From Desulforhopalus singaporensis (lineage in GTDB: Bacteria; Desulfobacterota; Desulfobulbia; Desulfobulbales; Desulfocapsaceae): a DNA stretch of 52,176 nucleotides. Within the stretch, counting starts at the first letter, position 1. Each line of letters opens with the position of its first letter. The notes beneath the pieces are model-generated. The model made no database searches and was not told where the DNA came from. It worked only from the letters and a program-made list of their open reading frames with translations. The stretch lies in assembly GCF_900104445.1 (NCBI RefSeq), contig NZ_FNJI01000033.1, positions 1-52,176 of the forward strand. Direction: 5' to 3'. A program made the position numbers and the translations under genes. Shown here one piece after another: positions 27,492 through 36,714 of this stretch.

Positions 27492-28400
27492 TTATTTCTT
27501 CTCGTAACACTTTCTCGCGACCCGCAGCCGTGCGCTGCGTGCCCGCGGATTATTTGCTATCTCTTCCCTGCTGGGCACAACAGGCTTCTGTGTCAGAATT
27601 TCAAGACTCTTGTTGCTTTTGAATTTACGTTTCACAATCCCGTCTTCCAGGGAATGAAAGGAGATCACACAAAATGTTGCTCCCGGCCTGAGAAACTCCA
27701 CCCCCTCGTCAAGGATCCGGGCAAGATTTTCAAGTTCGCCGTTCACCGCAATCCTGAGTGCCTGAAACACCAGGGTTGCAACATGTATTTTCTTTGGATG
27801 AAACCGCTTTGGCACCGCCCCCGCAACAATCGATACCAGCTGGCCGGTGGTCTCTATTTTTTCTTTTTTCCGGTGGGCGACGATGGCCGCGGCAATCGGT
27901 CGGGCCTGGCGCTCCTGTCCGTAGTAAAAAAAGATATCCGCCAGCTGCTGCTCAGTAGCCCGCGCGATAATCGACGCGGCTGTCGTCTCCCCTCGATTAT
28001 CCATACGCATATCGAGGTATTCCTCTTTCTGGAAGCTGAACCCCCTCTCGCCCATATCGAGTTGAAGAGACGATAGCCCTACATCCAGGAGCAGCCCGTC
28101 GATATCCTTTACCCCCATCCGGGCAAGACCGGTTGAAATGTCGGCGAAGTTCCGCCTGTCAATCACCAGCCGTTTACCATATTTTTCAAGACGTCTTGCC
28201 GCTCGCTCTATCGCTTTTTCATCCCAGTCAAAAGCGATGACCCTGCCGTCCGGAGCCGAAAGATCGAGGATTGCTTCGGTGTGTCCTCCAAGACCGAGTG
28301 TTCCGTCTACATAGGTTTTTCCCGGCTGAGGGTCCAGATAGTGCATACATTCATCAAGAAGAACCGAAACATGAATCTTTCGTGCCGAATCAGCCGTCAT
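27492..28400 (-). CDS. rsmH: 16S rRNA m4C1402 methyltransferase RsmH
   Basis: A 302-residue SAM-dependent methyltransferase (MraW) that N4-methylates C1402 of 16S rRNA. HVSVLLDECMHYL at the N-terminus, the SAM motif YVDGTLGLGGHTEAIL, the segment GLLLDVGLSSLQLD, and the C-terminal ISFHSLEDGIVKRKFK and NPRARSARLRVARK are all present. It is second in the dcw cluster; its ATG overlaps the mraZ stop by one base. Confidence 0.97.
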   Translation of the reverse strand: MTADSARKIHVSVLLDECMHYLDPQPGKTYVDGTLGLGGHTEAILDLSAPDGRVIAFDWDEKAIERAARRLEKYGKRLVIDRRNFADISTGLARMGVKDIDGLLLDVGLSSLQLDMGERGFSFQKEEYLDMRMDNRGETTAASIIARATEQQLADIFFYYGQERQARPIAAAIVAHRKKEKIETTGQLVSIVAGAVPKRFHPKKIHVATLVFQALRIAVNGELENLARILDEGVEFLRPGATFCVISFHSLEDGIVKRKFKSNKSLEILTQKPVVPSREEIANNPRARSARLRVARKCYEKK

Positions 28401-28855
28401 CAGAAAATCCCCAGCTTGGCAAGTCCGGCCTCATGTTTTTCAAAACTATCGCGGGTAGACCTGGTTTCAGCGTACCAATCGTCCTTGTTCCAGATTTCAA
28501 CCCAGTCTATCATCCCGGTAAGCACCACTTCCCTCGTCAAATTCGCATCGTTTCTCAGATCGGGAGGAAGACGGATCCGGCCCTGTTTGTCGAGAACGCA
28601 CTCAGTTACACCACCGACTACATAGCGGACAAAACTCCCAAGCCCGGGTTGCTCGCCACCTTGTGTCAATAATTTTGTCTCAAGTAATTCCCACTCCGCC
28701 AGGGGATATGCCCGCAAATGAGATTTCCAGGGAGCAATCATCAGAATGTCGGAGCCATGTTGACGCAGGACGTCGCGAAAACGGCTGGGGAAAATCAGCC
28801 GCCCTTTTTCGTCCAGATTGTGCTCTGTCCTGCTACGAAATCGTGTCTGCCCCAC
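28400..28855 (-). CDS. mraZ: Transcriptional regulator MraZ
   Basis: A 151-residue AbrB-like double-repeat protein that binds DNA upstream of the dcw cluster. The two repeats carry the family motif: HNLDEKGRLIFPSRFRD and ECVLDKQGRIRLPPDLRND. The start codon is GTG with AAGGGG five bases upstream. It is the first gene of the cluster, about 55 bases after the predicted transcription start, and three candidate binding boxes lie in the leader. Confidence 0.95.
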   Translation of the reverse strand: MGQTRFRSRTEHNLDEKGRLIFPSRFRDVLRQHGSDILMIAPWKSHLRAYPLAEWELLETKLLTQGGEQPGLGSFVRYVVGGVTECVLDKQGRIRLPPDLRNDANLTREVVLTGMIDWVEIWNKDDWYAETRSTRDSFEKHEAGLAKLGIF

Positions 28856-29254
28856 AGACGCCCCTTTGTTCCCTCTCTGCTCCCATAAAAACCACTTTAC
28901 TCCACTCCACTCCTTTTTTATATCAGTAACCGAATGAGTGTCAAGGAAAAAATAGACGAAACTTCAAAGCGTTAAAAGAGAAGAAAAAACGGAACGCGCT
29001 ACCACATATGGTGCCCACGTCTCGTGACGCATACAACATAAAGTGACTTTTCTAGCAAAAATTCGTTTTTGCCACAAACTGACCCCAGACGCAATAACAC
29101 ATGTGTTTTCAAGTGGTTTACAGAAACAAACCAGAACAGATAAAAAGGGGAAAAATCAGAGGGTGGTAAAAAGTGGAGTGGTCGATTCAAAAGAGCTGCC
29201 CGGCCGGGAACGCAACAGTTCCAGCCGGGCATATCGAACATATATGGATTGCAC
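28856..29254. other. Intergenic region between panB and mraZ, with a second GTGG cluster
   Basis: No gene is supported in these 400 bases. Besides the dcw promoter, the plus strand at 29163-29182 reads GTGGT, five A residues, GTGGA, GTGGT: the same ten-base spacing as the MraZ boxes but in the opposite orientation and about 250 bp upstream. An isolated GTGGT occurs at 29113. These may be auxiliary MraZ sites. Confidence 0.4.
28881..28944 (-). promoter_or_regulatory. dcw promoter with MraZ box array
   Basis: On the minus strand TTGACA (28939-28944) and TATAAA (28917-28922) are separated by 16 bases, a near-consensus sigma-70 promoter. Immediately downstream are boxes GTGGA (28901-28905), GTGGT (28891-28895) and TGGGA (28881-28885), each ten bases apart, and a further GTGGA at 28906-28910. 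Three TGGG-like repeats separated by five bases are the known MraZ target in E. coli, so autoregulation by roadblock or repression is likely. Confidence 0.75.
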
Positions 29255-30091
29255 TTACTTCTTGTTAAGCAGGGCCGCCCTGTAGTCAACGTCACTGGTA
29301 AAACTGTGGTCAGCGGTGGGATACGAGCCATTTTTCACTTCCAGATCGTATTGTGTGACAGCTGTTTTGATGAGCGGTGCCAGATTGGCATATTTTTTCA
29401 CGAACTTGGGGGTGAACTTGTCAAACATGCCGAGCATGTCATTGATCACCAGCACCTGTCCGTCGCAATAGACGCCGGCGCCTATTCCTATGGTCGGTAT
29501 GGCAATCGTTTCGGTGATAACCTCTGCCAGCTTGTCAGGAATACATTCAAGGATGACGGCAAAAGCGCCGGCACTTTCAAGCGCTTTAGCCTCTTCAACC
29601 AGCCTTGCGCCATCTTCTATATCTTTTCCCTGCACCTTGTATCCACCAAGCTGGCTGGCCGTCTGGGGTGTCAGGCCGATATGCGCCACCACCGGAACGC
29701 CGGCGGTCACCAAAGCCTTGACCACGGGACACACCGCATGTCCCCCCTCAAGTTTTACGGCATCGCAGTCGGCCTCCTTCAAAAATCTGGTGCCGTTAAT
29801 GACAGCATCTCTTTCCCCAGTCTGGTAGGACCCAAAAGGCATGTCGCCAACGACAAAACTGTCAGGAGCTCCACGCCGGACGGCCCGCGAATGATGAATC
29901 ATCTCGTCCATGGATACGGGAACAGTGGTTTCATAACCGAGCATGACCATGCCAAGGGAGTCCCCCACCAGAAGCATATCCACTCCGCATCCGCTCATAA
30001 GTCTGGACATCGAGGCATCATATGCTGTCAGCATGGAAATTTTCCTACCTTCAACCTTCATCCGTTTTATATCCGCCAGCGTCTTACGCAT
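29255..30091 (-). CDS. panB: 3-methyl-2-oxobutanoate hydroxymethyltransferase PanB
   Basis: A 278-residue TIM-barrel enzyme that makes ketopantoate from ketoisovalerate and methylene-THF in pantothenate/CoA synthesis. The N-terminal ISMLTAYDASMSRLM, the metal-binding LLVGDSLGMVMLGY, EGGHAVCPVVKALV, AHIGLTPQT and IPTIGIGAG motifs are intact. Family length is normal. It follows ruvB by about 100 bp on the same strand; panC and panD are not in the window. Confidence 0.97.
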   Translation of the reverse strand: MRKTLADIKRMKVEGRKISMLTAYDASMSRLMSGCGVDMLLVGDSLGMVMLGYETTVPVSMDEMIHHSRAVRRGAPDSFVVGDMPFGSYQTGERDAVINGTRFLKEADCDAVKLEGGHAVCPVVKALVTAGVPVVAHIGLTPQTASQLGGYKVQGKDIEDGARLVEEAKALESAGAFAVILECIPDKLAEVITETIAIPTIGIGAGVYCDGQVLVINDMLGMFDKFTPKFVKKYANLAPLIKTAVTQYDLEVKNGSYPTADHSFTSDVDYRAALLNKK

Positions 30092-30193
30092 CCCCTCTCT
30101 CCTGATTGTACTCCTGTGGATGTTTCACCACCTGCTTAATTAATAATCTGCGTTTGCAGCAATCCCCGAGCAACCGGACCACCTGCCCGGAAA

Positions 30194-31252
30194 TCAGTCA
30201 AACAGTGACGGTTGCGCCGTTAGGTGCCGGGGAACCCGGCGGTCAAAGTGTTGATAAGCCTTGGCCGTGGCAACACGGCCGCGAGGCGTTCTTTTGATAA
30301 AGCCCGACTGGATGAGAAACGGCTCATACACATCTTCAAGGGTGTTCTTCTCCTCACAGACCACCGTTGCCAGGGTCTCAAGGCCGATTGGCCCTCCATC
30401 GAATTTATCAATCACGGTCAGCATTATCCGCCGGTCCATATCGTCCAGTCCGTACTGATCGACGCCCAGCAGGTTCAGAGCTTCATCCGCCACCTTTTTG
30501 TCGACCACCCGGTGCCCTCCCACTTCGGCGTAATCACGGACCCGTCGCAACAACCGGTTGGCAATCCGGGGAGTTCCCCGGGAACGTTTACCCAGCTCCA
30601 GCGCCCCGGTTTTATCGACCTCCATCCCGAGAATTCTGCCTGAGCGCTGGACTATGGCCACAAGCTCTTCAGGAGCATAGAACTCCAGGCGCAGGATAAC
30701 TCCGAAGCGATCTCTCAACGGGGGAGTCAGCAATCCGGTCCTGGTGGTTGCGCCGACGAGGGTAAATTTCGGCAGATCCATCTTGACCGACCTGGCACCG
30801 GGTCCCTGACCGATAATCAGGTCGAGCTGAAAATCCTCCATGGCCGGATAGAGCACCTCTTCAACGGCGTGATTGAGGCGATGGATCTCATCGATAAACA
30901 GGACATCTCCTTCCTGCAGGCTGGTCAGGATGGCGGCAAGGTCTCCCTGTTTTTCAATGACCGGACCCGAGGTGACTTTTATCCCGGCACCCATCTCGTT
31001 GGCGATGATATAGGAGAGAGTCGTCTTGCCAAGTCCGGGGAATCCGTGAAACAGCACATGGTCAAGCGGTTCCTGGCGACCAAGAGCGGCCTGGATAAAA
31101 ATCGACAGACTCTTCCGCACCTGCTCCTGGCCGATATAGTCGACAAGTTTTTTGGGGCGTAGCGCGTTTTCGTTTGACTGCTCCGGATCCTGTTGTTTTC
31201 CAGGGCTGACCAGTCGATCGTCGCTTGATCGGATATCTTCTTCAATATTCAT
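30194..31252 (-). CDS. ruvB: Holliday junction branch migration ATPase RuvB
   Basis: A 352-residue AAA+ motor that drives branch migration with RuvA. It shows Walker [10 protein letters not shown], Walker [10 protein letters not shown], sensor 1 [20 protein letters not shown] and the C-terminal winged-helix domain ending [20 protein letters not shown]. The N-terminal [16 protein letters not shown] is typical. It overlaps ruvA by 4 bp. Confidence 0.97.
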   Translation of the reverse strand: MNIEEDIRSSDDRLVSPGKQQDPEQSNENALRPKKLVDYIGQEQVRKSLSIFIQAALGRQEPLDHVLFHGFPGLGKTTLSYIIANEMGAGIKVTSGPVIEKQGDLAAILTSLQEGDVLFIDEIHRLNHAVEEVLYPAMEDFQLDLIIGQGPGARSVKMDLPKFTLVGATTRTGLLTPPLRDRFGVILRLEFYAPEELVAIVQRSGRILGMEVDKTGALELGKRSRGTPRIANRLLRRVRDYAEVGGHRVVDKKVADEALNLLGVDQYGLDDMDRRIMLTVIDKFDGGPIGLETLATVVCEEKNTLEDVYEPFLIQSGFIKRTPRGRVATAKAYQHFDRRVPRHLTAQPSLFD

Positions 31253-31869
31253 GCAAGAGTCCTCAACGCATCACGGATGAGTTGTTCCACCGACAGAGCC
31301 TCATACGCTTTTTCATCATGTCGGCTCTTAACCGCTGCCAGCGCTCCCCGTGCAACGTTGTCGGAGTAGCCCAGGTTGGTCAGCGCCGACAATGCGTCGC
31401 TTTCGACACCATCATGAGCGGCAAAAAACGGTACCGAGTCTGTCGAGATTCTCCGGGCTGCCGCCAGATGCCCCACTTTTTCCTTTAACTCAACGCAGAT
31501 CCTTTCGGCGGTTTTCTTCCCCACCCCCTGCAACCCAGTCAATCTTTTGATATCGGCGGCGACGATAGCGCTGCAAATATCCGCAACCTGCAGGCCGGAC
31601 AATATCGACAGAGCGAGCTTGGGCCCGATCCCGGAAACGGTCTTCAGGATCAAAAAAAGCTCCTTACCCTCCTCCTCCAAGAAACCGTAAAGCGTAATCG
31701 CATCCTCCCGGACATTGGTATGGACATGGAAGAAGACATCTTCACCCGTTTCCGGCATTCTTGATACCGTATCGGCGGACACCAGGAGCTCGTAGCCGAC
31801 ACCGCTGACATCGACCACAACCCGGTCCGCATTTTTCACCAGTACCTTTCCCAAAAGCGTCGCGATCAT
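31249..31869 (-). CDS. ruvA: Holliday junction protein RuvA
   Basis: RuvA forms the tetramer that holds the four-way junction flat and loads RuvB. The ORF is open from 31938, but ATG at 31869 ([13 protein letters not shown]) begins the OB-fold and gives 206 residues, the usual size. HhH motifs are seen in [20 protein letters not shown] and [18 protein letters not shown]. The C-terminal domain III ([20 protein letters not shown]), which contacts RuvB, is complete. Overlap with ruvB shows coupling. Confidence 0.95.
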   Translation of the reverse strand: MIATLLGKVLVKNADRVVVDVSGVGYELLVSADTVSRMPETGEDVFFHVHTNVREDAITLYGFLEEEGKELFLILKTVSGIGPKLALSILSGLQVADICSAIVAADIKRLTGLQGVGKKTAERICVELKEKVGHLAAARRISTDSVPFFAAHDGVESDALSALTNLGYSDNVARGALAAVKSRHDEKAYEALSVEQLIRDALRTLA

Positions 31870-32062
31870 ACCTGGATGTTTTTTTATTGCGGAAATATTG
31901 ACGTAAAAGACGTAACTGATGGCAAATCGTGCCCGCATTCTTCATCTGCCCGGTCATACCATCTTTATTTAAACAGTAGAGGCAATATATGACAATGTCA
32001 TCGTTTGTACAACGACAAGCGCACAATTGATGGCGATTCTTCCTGATGACCGGACAGGTTCT

Positions 32063-32545
32063 TTATCTCAGGGCCAGCCGGTATTGATTGGCATGACATA
32101 TGGCAACGGCAAGGGCATCGGCGGCATCGGTGCTGGGCGATCCTGAAAGAGAGAGTAAAACCCGCACCATGTGCTGCACCTGGCTCTTTTCAGCCTGTCC
32201 GTAACCGGCGACAGCCTGCTTGACCAGGCGCGGACTGTAGTCGCACACCAGCAGACCGTTCTGCATTGCAGCAACCACCGCAGCCCCCCTTGCGTGACCG
32301 AGTTTCAGTGCCGATCTGGGATTCGTTGCCATAAACAGATCCTCAACGGCGGCAACCACCGGGCCATGGGTCTGAATCGCTTCGTTTATCCCTTCAAAAA
32401 TTTCATTGAGCCGGTGGGAGAAAGGATGGCGGGGGTTGGTCTTGACAACCCCGCATGCAACGAATTTCAAACTGCCCGGCGCCGCATCTATTATCCCGTA
32501 TCCGGTGATCCTGCTTCCCGGATCGATCCCTATAATTCTCTCCAC
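32063..32545 (-). CDS. ruvC: Holliday junction resolvase RuvC
   Basis: A 160-residue RNase H-fold endonuclease that cuts Holliday junctions. The four acidic residues are in place: Asp in IIGIDPGSRITGYG, Glu in AAVEDLFMATNP, and two Asp in STDAADALAVAICH. It lies upstream of ruvA with about 190 bases between, and 17 bases after yebC, completing a yebC-ruvC-ruvA-ruvB order common in bacteria. Confidence 0.97.
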   Translation of the reverse strand: MERIIGIDPGSRITGYGIIDAAPGSLKFVACGVVKTNPRHPFSHRLNEIFEGINEAIQTHGPVVAAVEDLFMATNPRSALKLGHARGAAVVAAMQNGLLVCDYSPRLVKQAVAGYGQAEKSQVQHMVRVLLSLSGSPSTDAADALAVAICHANQYRLALR

Positions 32546-32562
32546 GGCTCTACAGCCTCGAA

Positions 32563-33312
32563 TTACGACAACTGTTCCATCAACTCATCATCAATGTCGA
32601 AGTTTGCATAGACATTCTGGACGTCATCGTGATCTTCCAGATTTTCCATGAGCTTGAGCAGGGATTTTGCGACCTTCTCATCAGCGACCTCAACCGTATT
32701 CTGGGGAATCATGGAAACCGAGGCGTCTACGAATTTCACGCCTTTCTCCTCCAGTGCTCCGCGAACATCCTCAAAGTCCTCGACAGATGTCAGAATCTGG
32801 TATTCAGACTCCTCCTCGACCACATCGTCGGCACCCGCTTCAAGAGCCATATCCATTATTTCGTCTTCAGATATGGTCTCTTTATCTACGAGGATCAGAC
32901 CTTTCTTGTCAAACATCCAGTTGACACAGCCTGATTCCCCGAGATTTCCGTTACTTTTGGCAAAATAATGACGTACATCGGCAACGGTTCTGTTACGGTT
33001 GTCGGTCAGACATTCCACCAGAACAGCGACACCGCCCGGTCCGTATCCTTCGTAGAGGATTTCATCATACACCTCACCCGCTATTTCGCCGGTACCTTTT
33101 TTAATCGCCCTGGTAATATTGTCCTTGGGCATATTTTCGCTTTTAGCTGCGGCGATTGCTGTCCTGAGCCGCGGGTTGCCTTCCGGATCGCCGCCGCCGG
33201 AACGGGCCGCAACGGTGATTTCCTTGATCAGGCGGGTAAAAATTTTCCCGCGCTTGGCGTCGATGGCACCTTTTTTCCTCTTAATTGTTGACCACTTGGA
33301 ATGTCCTGACAT
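32563..33312 (-). CDS. yebC: YebC/PmpR family protein
   Basis: A 249-residue member of the YebC/TACO1 family, associated with transcription regulation and, more recently, ribosome function at difficult proline stretches. The start [22 protein letters not shown], the [12 protein letters not shown] segment, [23 protein letters not shown] and the C-terminal MIPQNTVEV are all classical. Its position before ruvC is frequent. Confidence 0.96.
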   Translation of the reverse strand: MSGHSKWSTIKRKKGAIDAKRGKIFTRLIKEITVAARSGGGDPEGNPRLRTAIAAAKSENMPKDNITRAIKKGTGEIAGEVYDEILYEGYGPGGVAVLVECLTDNRNRTVADVRHYFAKSNGNLGESGCVNWMFDKKGLILVDKETISEDEIMDMALEAGADDVVEEESEYQILTSVEDFEDVRGALEEKGVKFVDASVSMIPQNTVEVADEKVAKSLLKLMENLEDHDDVQNVYANFDIDDELMEQLS

Positions 33313-33382
33313 ATTACACCTGTTAACACTGTTGGTTCATCTTGATTTTAGCTGCTTTTTGTTCGGGAAATGCGAACTCTGT

Positions 33383-33991
33383 CTAATCAATCACATGTTT
33401 TTTAAATTCCATTCCCAGGACAAAAACTTCTCTACTCTCGACCCTTGAACTCTTGGGCTTGAGTACCTTCGCCATTACAAATTTTTTCTTCACTTCTTCA
33501 ACAAAATCGGGAAAATCCTCTCCCTGGAACACTTTACAGAGATAGTGCCCCTTATTGAGCAGCAACTCCTCGGCCAGCATCAGAGTCTGCCGGACAAGAA
33601 TCAGCGATTTCTGCGCATCGGCCCATCTGTTGCCGGTGGTTTTCGGCGCGAGATCGGATATCAACACCTTGAAAGCCGGGCGATATTTTCGCACCGCACC
33701 AATAAGCTCCGGCTCCATAATATCCTGGGTCAGCCAGTGAATAGGTGCGGAATCGGGTCGTGGGCTACGATCCGCCTGCTGCAGGTCCACCCCCACCACT
33801 ATCCCCTTGGGCCCGACGACCTCCGCGGCGAACAGGGACCAGCTCCCGGGATAACACCCGAGATCAAGGACACTGTCACCCCGACGAAGGAATTTGTACT
33901 TCTGCTGCACCTCTTCAAGCTTGTAAACTGACCGGGCAGGATATTTGTTCTTTTTGGCCTTTTTTGAATAGTAGTCGTTTATTTTACGCAC
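33383..33991 (-). CDS. rlmE: 23S rRNA (uridine-2-O)-methyltransferase RlmE-like
   Basis: A 202-residue FtsJ/RrmJ-fold enzyme. The SAM motif VLDLGCYPGSWS is present. The K-D-K-E catalytic set is seen: Lys in PARSVYKLEE, Asp in VLISDLAPKTTG, Lys in LCKVFQGEDF and Glu in SREVFVLGMEF. Known RlmE methylates U2552 of 23S rRNA. The gene lies between the CCA-enzyme gene and yebC on the same strand. Confidence 0.92.
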   Translation of the reverse strand: MRKINDYYSKKAKKNKYPARSVYKLEEVQQKYKFLRRGDSVLDLGCYPGSWSLFAAEVVGPKGIVVGVDLQQADRSPRPDSAPIHWLTQDIMEPELIGAVRKYRPAFKVLISDLAPKTTGNRWADAQKSLILVRQTLMLAEELLLNKGHYLCKVFQGEDFPDFVEEVKKKFVMAKVLKPKSSRVESREVFVLGMEFKKHVID

Positions 33992-34044
33992 GTTTTAGTC
34001 CATTTGTATATCTTTGACAAGGCGAAACCGGCGCACCCACCTTC

Positions 34045-35568
34045 TCAACTGCGTCCGGCCGGCCTCAGGTCTCTTTTTCCGAGGAATTTTTCGACCCATT
34101 CAACGGCCGTACCCCGGTCAATGACCTTTCCTTCCACTTGAGCCACTTCCAGCTCACCTAGAATTACCGCAAAATCCGGACCGGGTTCAAGTCCAAAAAG
34201 TTCAATCAGATCTTTTCCGTTGAGCAGTTTCGGGCCCTGCAGTACCGGCTTTATGCTTTCGCGATAGGTTTTCTGCACCCGCTGGAACAAGGCGACCAGC
34301 TGCTGTTCCATCCCTGCCGGTTTTTTGGCTCCGCTGCTGGCGAGGCTGTCGGCCATGGCCAAAGCAAAAAGACCGCCAAGATCATCTTTGGCCCGCCTGC
34401 AAAGCTTGAGGACCGCGCGCCGGGACAGGCCGTTTTGGCTCCGGACGTTGCAGAGATGGAACGGGTGCATATGCATTTCTATCAATGAGCCGACGGTTCG
34501 CATATCCCTGTTGCTCCAGCGATACTTGGTGGCGAAACGAAAAAAAAGCTCTCTTCCCTCCTCGTCGTGACGATAGAAGGTAACACGTCCGCCCATATCC
34601 CTGCGAACCGCCCGGGTAACGGGCTTGCCGACGTCATGCAGCAGCGCCGCCCATTTAAGATTACGCTTGTTCGTCTGCGAGGATAAGTACCCGGTGATCA
34701 TGCTGTTGTCGTGGGGAAAAAAACGGTCGGGATCACCAACTATTTTCTCCATCATCTGCAGGGTGAGCAGGCAGTGGCCGAACACGTCAAGATGGTGAAA
34801 TTCCGGTTGTTCCACACCCTTTGCCGCATAAAGTTCAGGAATGAGCAGATCCAGCAGCCTGTCTTCATCCATCAGCACCACCGTTTCCGACGTACGGTCT
34901 GACTCGAACACCTGCCTGAGTTCGTACTCAACTCTTTCACGCGCAACCCGGGCAATCAGGCCGGCATCCCTTTTTATCGCGTCACGAGTTCCTCCAGACA
35001 GCATAAATCCGTGTTTTGCATATAGACGGTAACCACGGAGCATCCGTATCGGATCGGCAGCGAAGGCGCCTGGCAGGTGGTTCAGGATTTTCCGGTGGAG
35101 ATCACCGAGGCCGCCGGTCGGATCGATCAGTTCGGAGACACAATACCGGTTACGATTCTCCAGCTTCAACCCGATAGCGTTGACGGTATAGTCCCGCAAC
35201 CGCAGATCCTGCTCGATGGTTGCCGCCTGTTCCCTGAATGAGGAGATATCCACCTGTTTTTTTCGCCAGACGACCCTTGCCGCATCGTCGTCTGGTCCGG
35301 AGATATCGACTATGGTACCGCCCCCGAGCTCTGTTACCAGCTCCCGTGCCCAGCTCATCGACGCCTTGGCGACGGTGACGTCCAGATCCTGAGGGGACCT
35401 GCCGGTCAGAATATCGCGCAGGGTTCCTCCTGCCGCGTAGACGGCCTCTGCCCGTCTGGTGCCGACACGGTAAAGCGCTGCTGCGGCATCATCGAGGCAG
35501 TTGAGGATTACTCTGTCTTCTCTATCACCAGTCATAAGTACGTCAGGTTGTTTAATCAACGTTGCCAA
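34045..35568 (-). CDS. CCA tRNA nucleotidyltransferase / poly(A) polymerase family protein with HD domain
   Basis: A 507-residue class II nucleotidyltransferase. The head motif AAGGTLRDILTGRSPQDLDVTV gives the G-G and D-x-D metal site. The neck has RDYTVNAIGLKLE and DPIRMLRGYRLYAKHGF. An HD domain follows, with FGHCLLTLQMM and WAALLHDVGKP. The best fit is a CCA-adding enzyme with phosphohydrolase domain, but A-adding and poly(A) polymerase members look alike. The start may be TTG at 35568 or ATG at 35535; neither has a strong ribosome site. Confidence 0.88.
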   Translation of the reverse strand: MATLIKQPDVLMTGDREDRVILNCLDDAAAALYRVGTRRAEAVYAAGGTLRDILTGRSPQDLDVTVAKASMSWARELVTELGGGTIVDISGPDDDAARVVWRKKQVDISSFREQAATIEQDLRLRDYTVNAIGLKLENRNRYCVSELIDPTGGLGDLHRKILNHLPGAFAADPIRMLRGYRLYAKHGFMLSGGTRDAIKRDAGLIARVARERVEYELRQVFESDRTSETVVLMDEDRLLDLLIPELYAAKGVEQPEFHHLDVFGHCLLTLQMMEKIVGDPDRFFPHDNSMITGYLSSQTNKRNLKWAALLHDVGKPVTRAVRRDMGGRVTFYRHDEEGRELFFRFATKYRWSNRDMRTVGSLIEMHMHPFHLCNVRSQNGLSRRAVLKLCRRAKDDLGGLFALAMADSLASSGAKKPAGMEQQLVALFQRVQKTYRESIKPVLQGPKLLNGKDLIELFGLEPGPDFAVILGELEVAQVEGKVIDRGTAVEWVEKFLGKRDLRPAGRS

Positions 35569-35708
35569 TCGGCTCGGTTGTTGCTATCTTCGGCGGTACT
35601 TTCCGCATAACCGGAGCTGGCCCGTCAGGTTTTGGGTAAAACCGCATTGCCGCTCCCGTGCTTAATGGCTCATGCACCAATTTCAGACCTGTATTTGGCA
35701 TATCGCAA

Positions 35709-36677
35709 ATGATCCCGACAAACAACCCCGAACCGTTCATTTATCTGGCGCCGATCAAAGGAATTACCGATGCGCTCTTTCGCACCATCCTGCTGCGTCA
35801 CTTCGGAGGCTTCAGCGGCCTGATGGCCCCGTTTATCAACCCCCAGAACAGTTTTCTTCTTGAAAACAGGCTCCTCAAGGACGTTCTTCCCGAAAACAAT
35901 CCGGCCGCCTGCAATCTCGTCCCCCAGCTGCTCCATACGACACCGGAACCGTTCATCACCCTGGCCAACCGGCTGGCCGATTTAGGCTTCACCCATGTCA
36001 ACTGGAACCTGGGTTGCCCTGCGCCGATGGTCGCCAAAAAACAAAGAGGCTCGGGAATGCTTCCCCATACGGATCTTATCCTCGGTTTTCTCGACGCCGT
36101 CCTGCCAAAAATCAGAACGGAACTGTCAATCAAAACACGGTTAGGTTTTGCAAGCAAAACTGAGATCGCCACCCTGCTTCCGTTGATCGATCACTACCCT
36201 TTAAAAGAGATAATTATCCACCCCAGATTAGGCAAACAATTATACAGAGGCACCACGGACATCGACGGCTTTGCCATGTGTCTCGAACTCTCCCGCCACT
36301 CCCTTGTATACAACGGCGATATCGTCGATGCACCATCTTTTGCCGCCCTCGCCAACCGTTTTCCCTCGATCGGCAGATGGATGCTTGGGCGTGGAGTACT
36401 GGCCAATCCGATGCTTGCCGAAGAGCTTACAGGAGTAAAAGCAACGGTTGAGTCTGATAAAATATTCCGCCTGATGCAGTTCCACCAGGAGTTGTTTCAG
36501 AAGTACCGGCAACTGTTATCGGGCCCGGGCCATCTTCTGGGCCGGATGAAACTTATATGGTCTTACCTGATTCTGTCTTTTCCCGGCCAGCAGAAACAGC
36601 TCAAAAAAATACAGAAATGCAACACTATCGCTCACTATCTCCAGATTGTCGACGACATTTTCAGGAACAATCACTGA
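35709..36677 (+). CDS. tRNA-dihydrouridine synthase (Dus family)
   Basis: A TIM-barrel flavoenzyme that reduces uridines of the tRNA D-loop. From ATG at 35709 (MIPTNNPEPF) it has 322 residues. It shows IYLAPIKGITDALFR, the catalytic Cys region NWNLGCPAPMVAKKQRGSGML, LSIKTRLGF, IIIHPRLGKQLYRG and LVYNGDIVD with the FMN-binding GRWMLGRGVLANP. The C-terminal helical domain is short. It resembles the DusC branch more than DusA, but the exact target position is not predictable. It is the only plus-strand gene in this part and converges on the PP-loop gene. Confidence 0.92.
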   Translation: MIPTNNPEPFIYLAPIKGITDALFRTILLRHFGGFSGLMAPFINPQNSFLLENRLLKDVLPENNPAACNLVPQLLHTTPEPFITLANRLADLGFTHVNWNLGCPAPMVAKKQRGSGMLPHTDLILGFLDAVLPKIRTELSIKTRLGFASKTEIATLLPLIDHYPLKEIIIHPRLGKQLYRGTTDIDGFAMCLELSRHSLVYNGDIVDAPSFAALANRFPSIGRWMLGRGVLANPMLAEELTGVKATVESDKIFRLMQFHQELFQKYRQLLSGPGHLLGRMKLIWSYLILSFPGQQKQLKKIQKCNTIAHYLQIVDDIFRNNH

Positions 36678-36714
36678 CCAGCCGCAACGCTGCAGGCTGC
36701 ATCCATTTTTGTTG

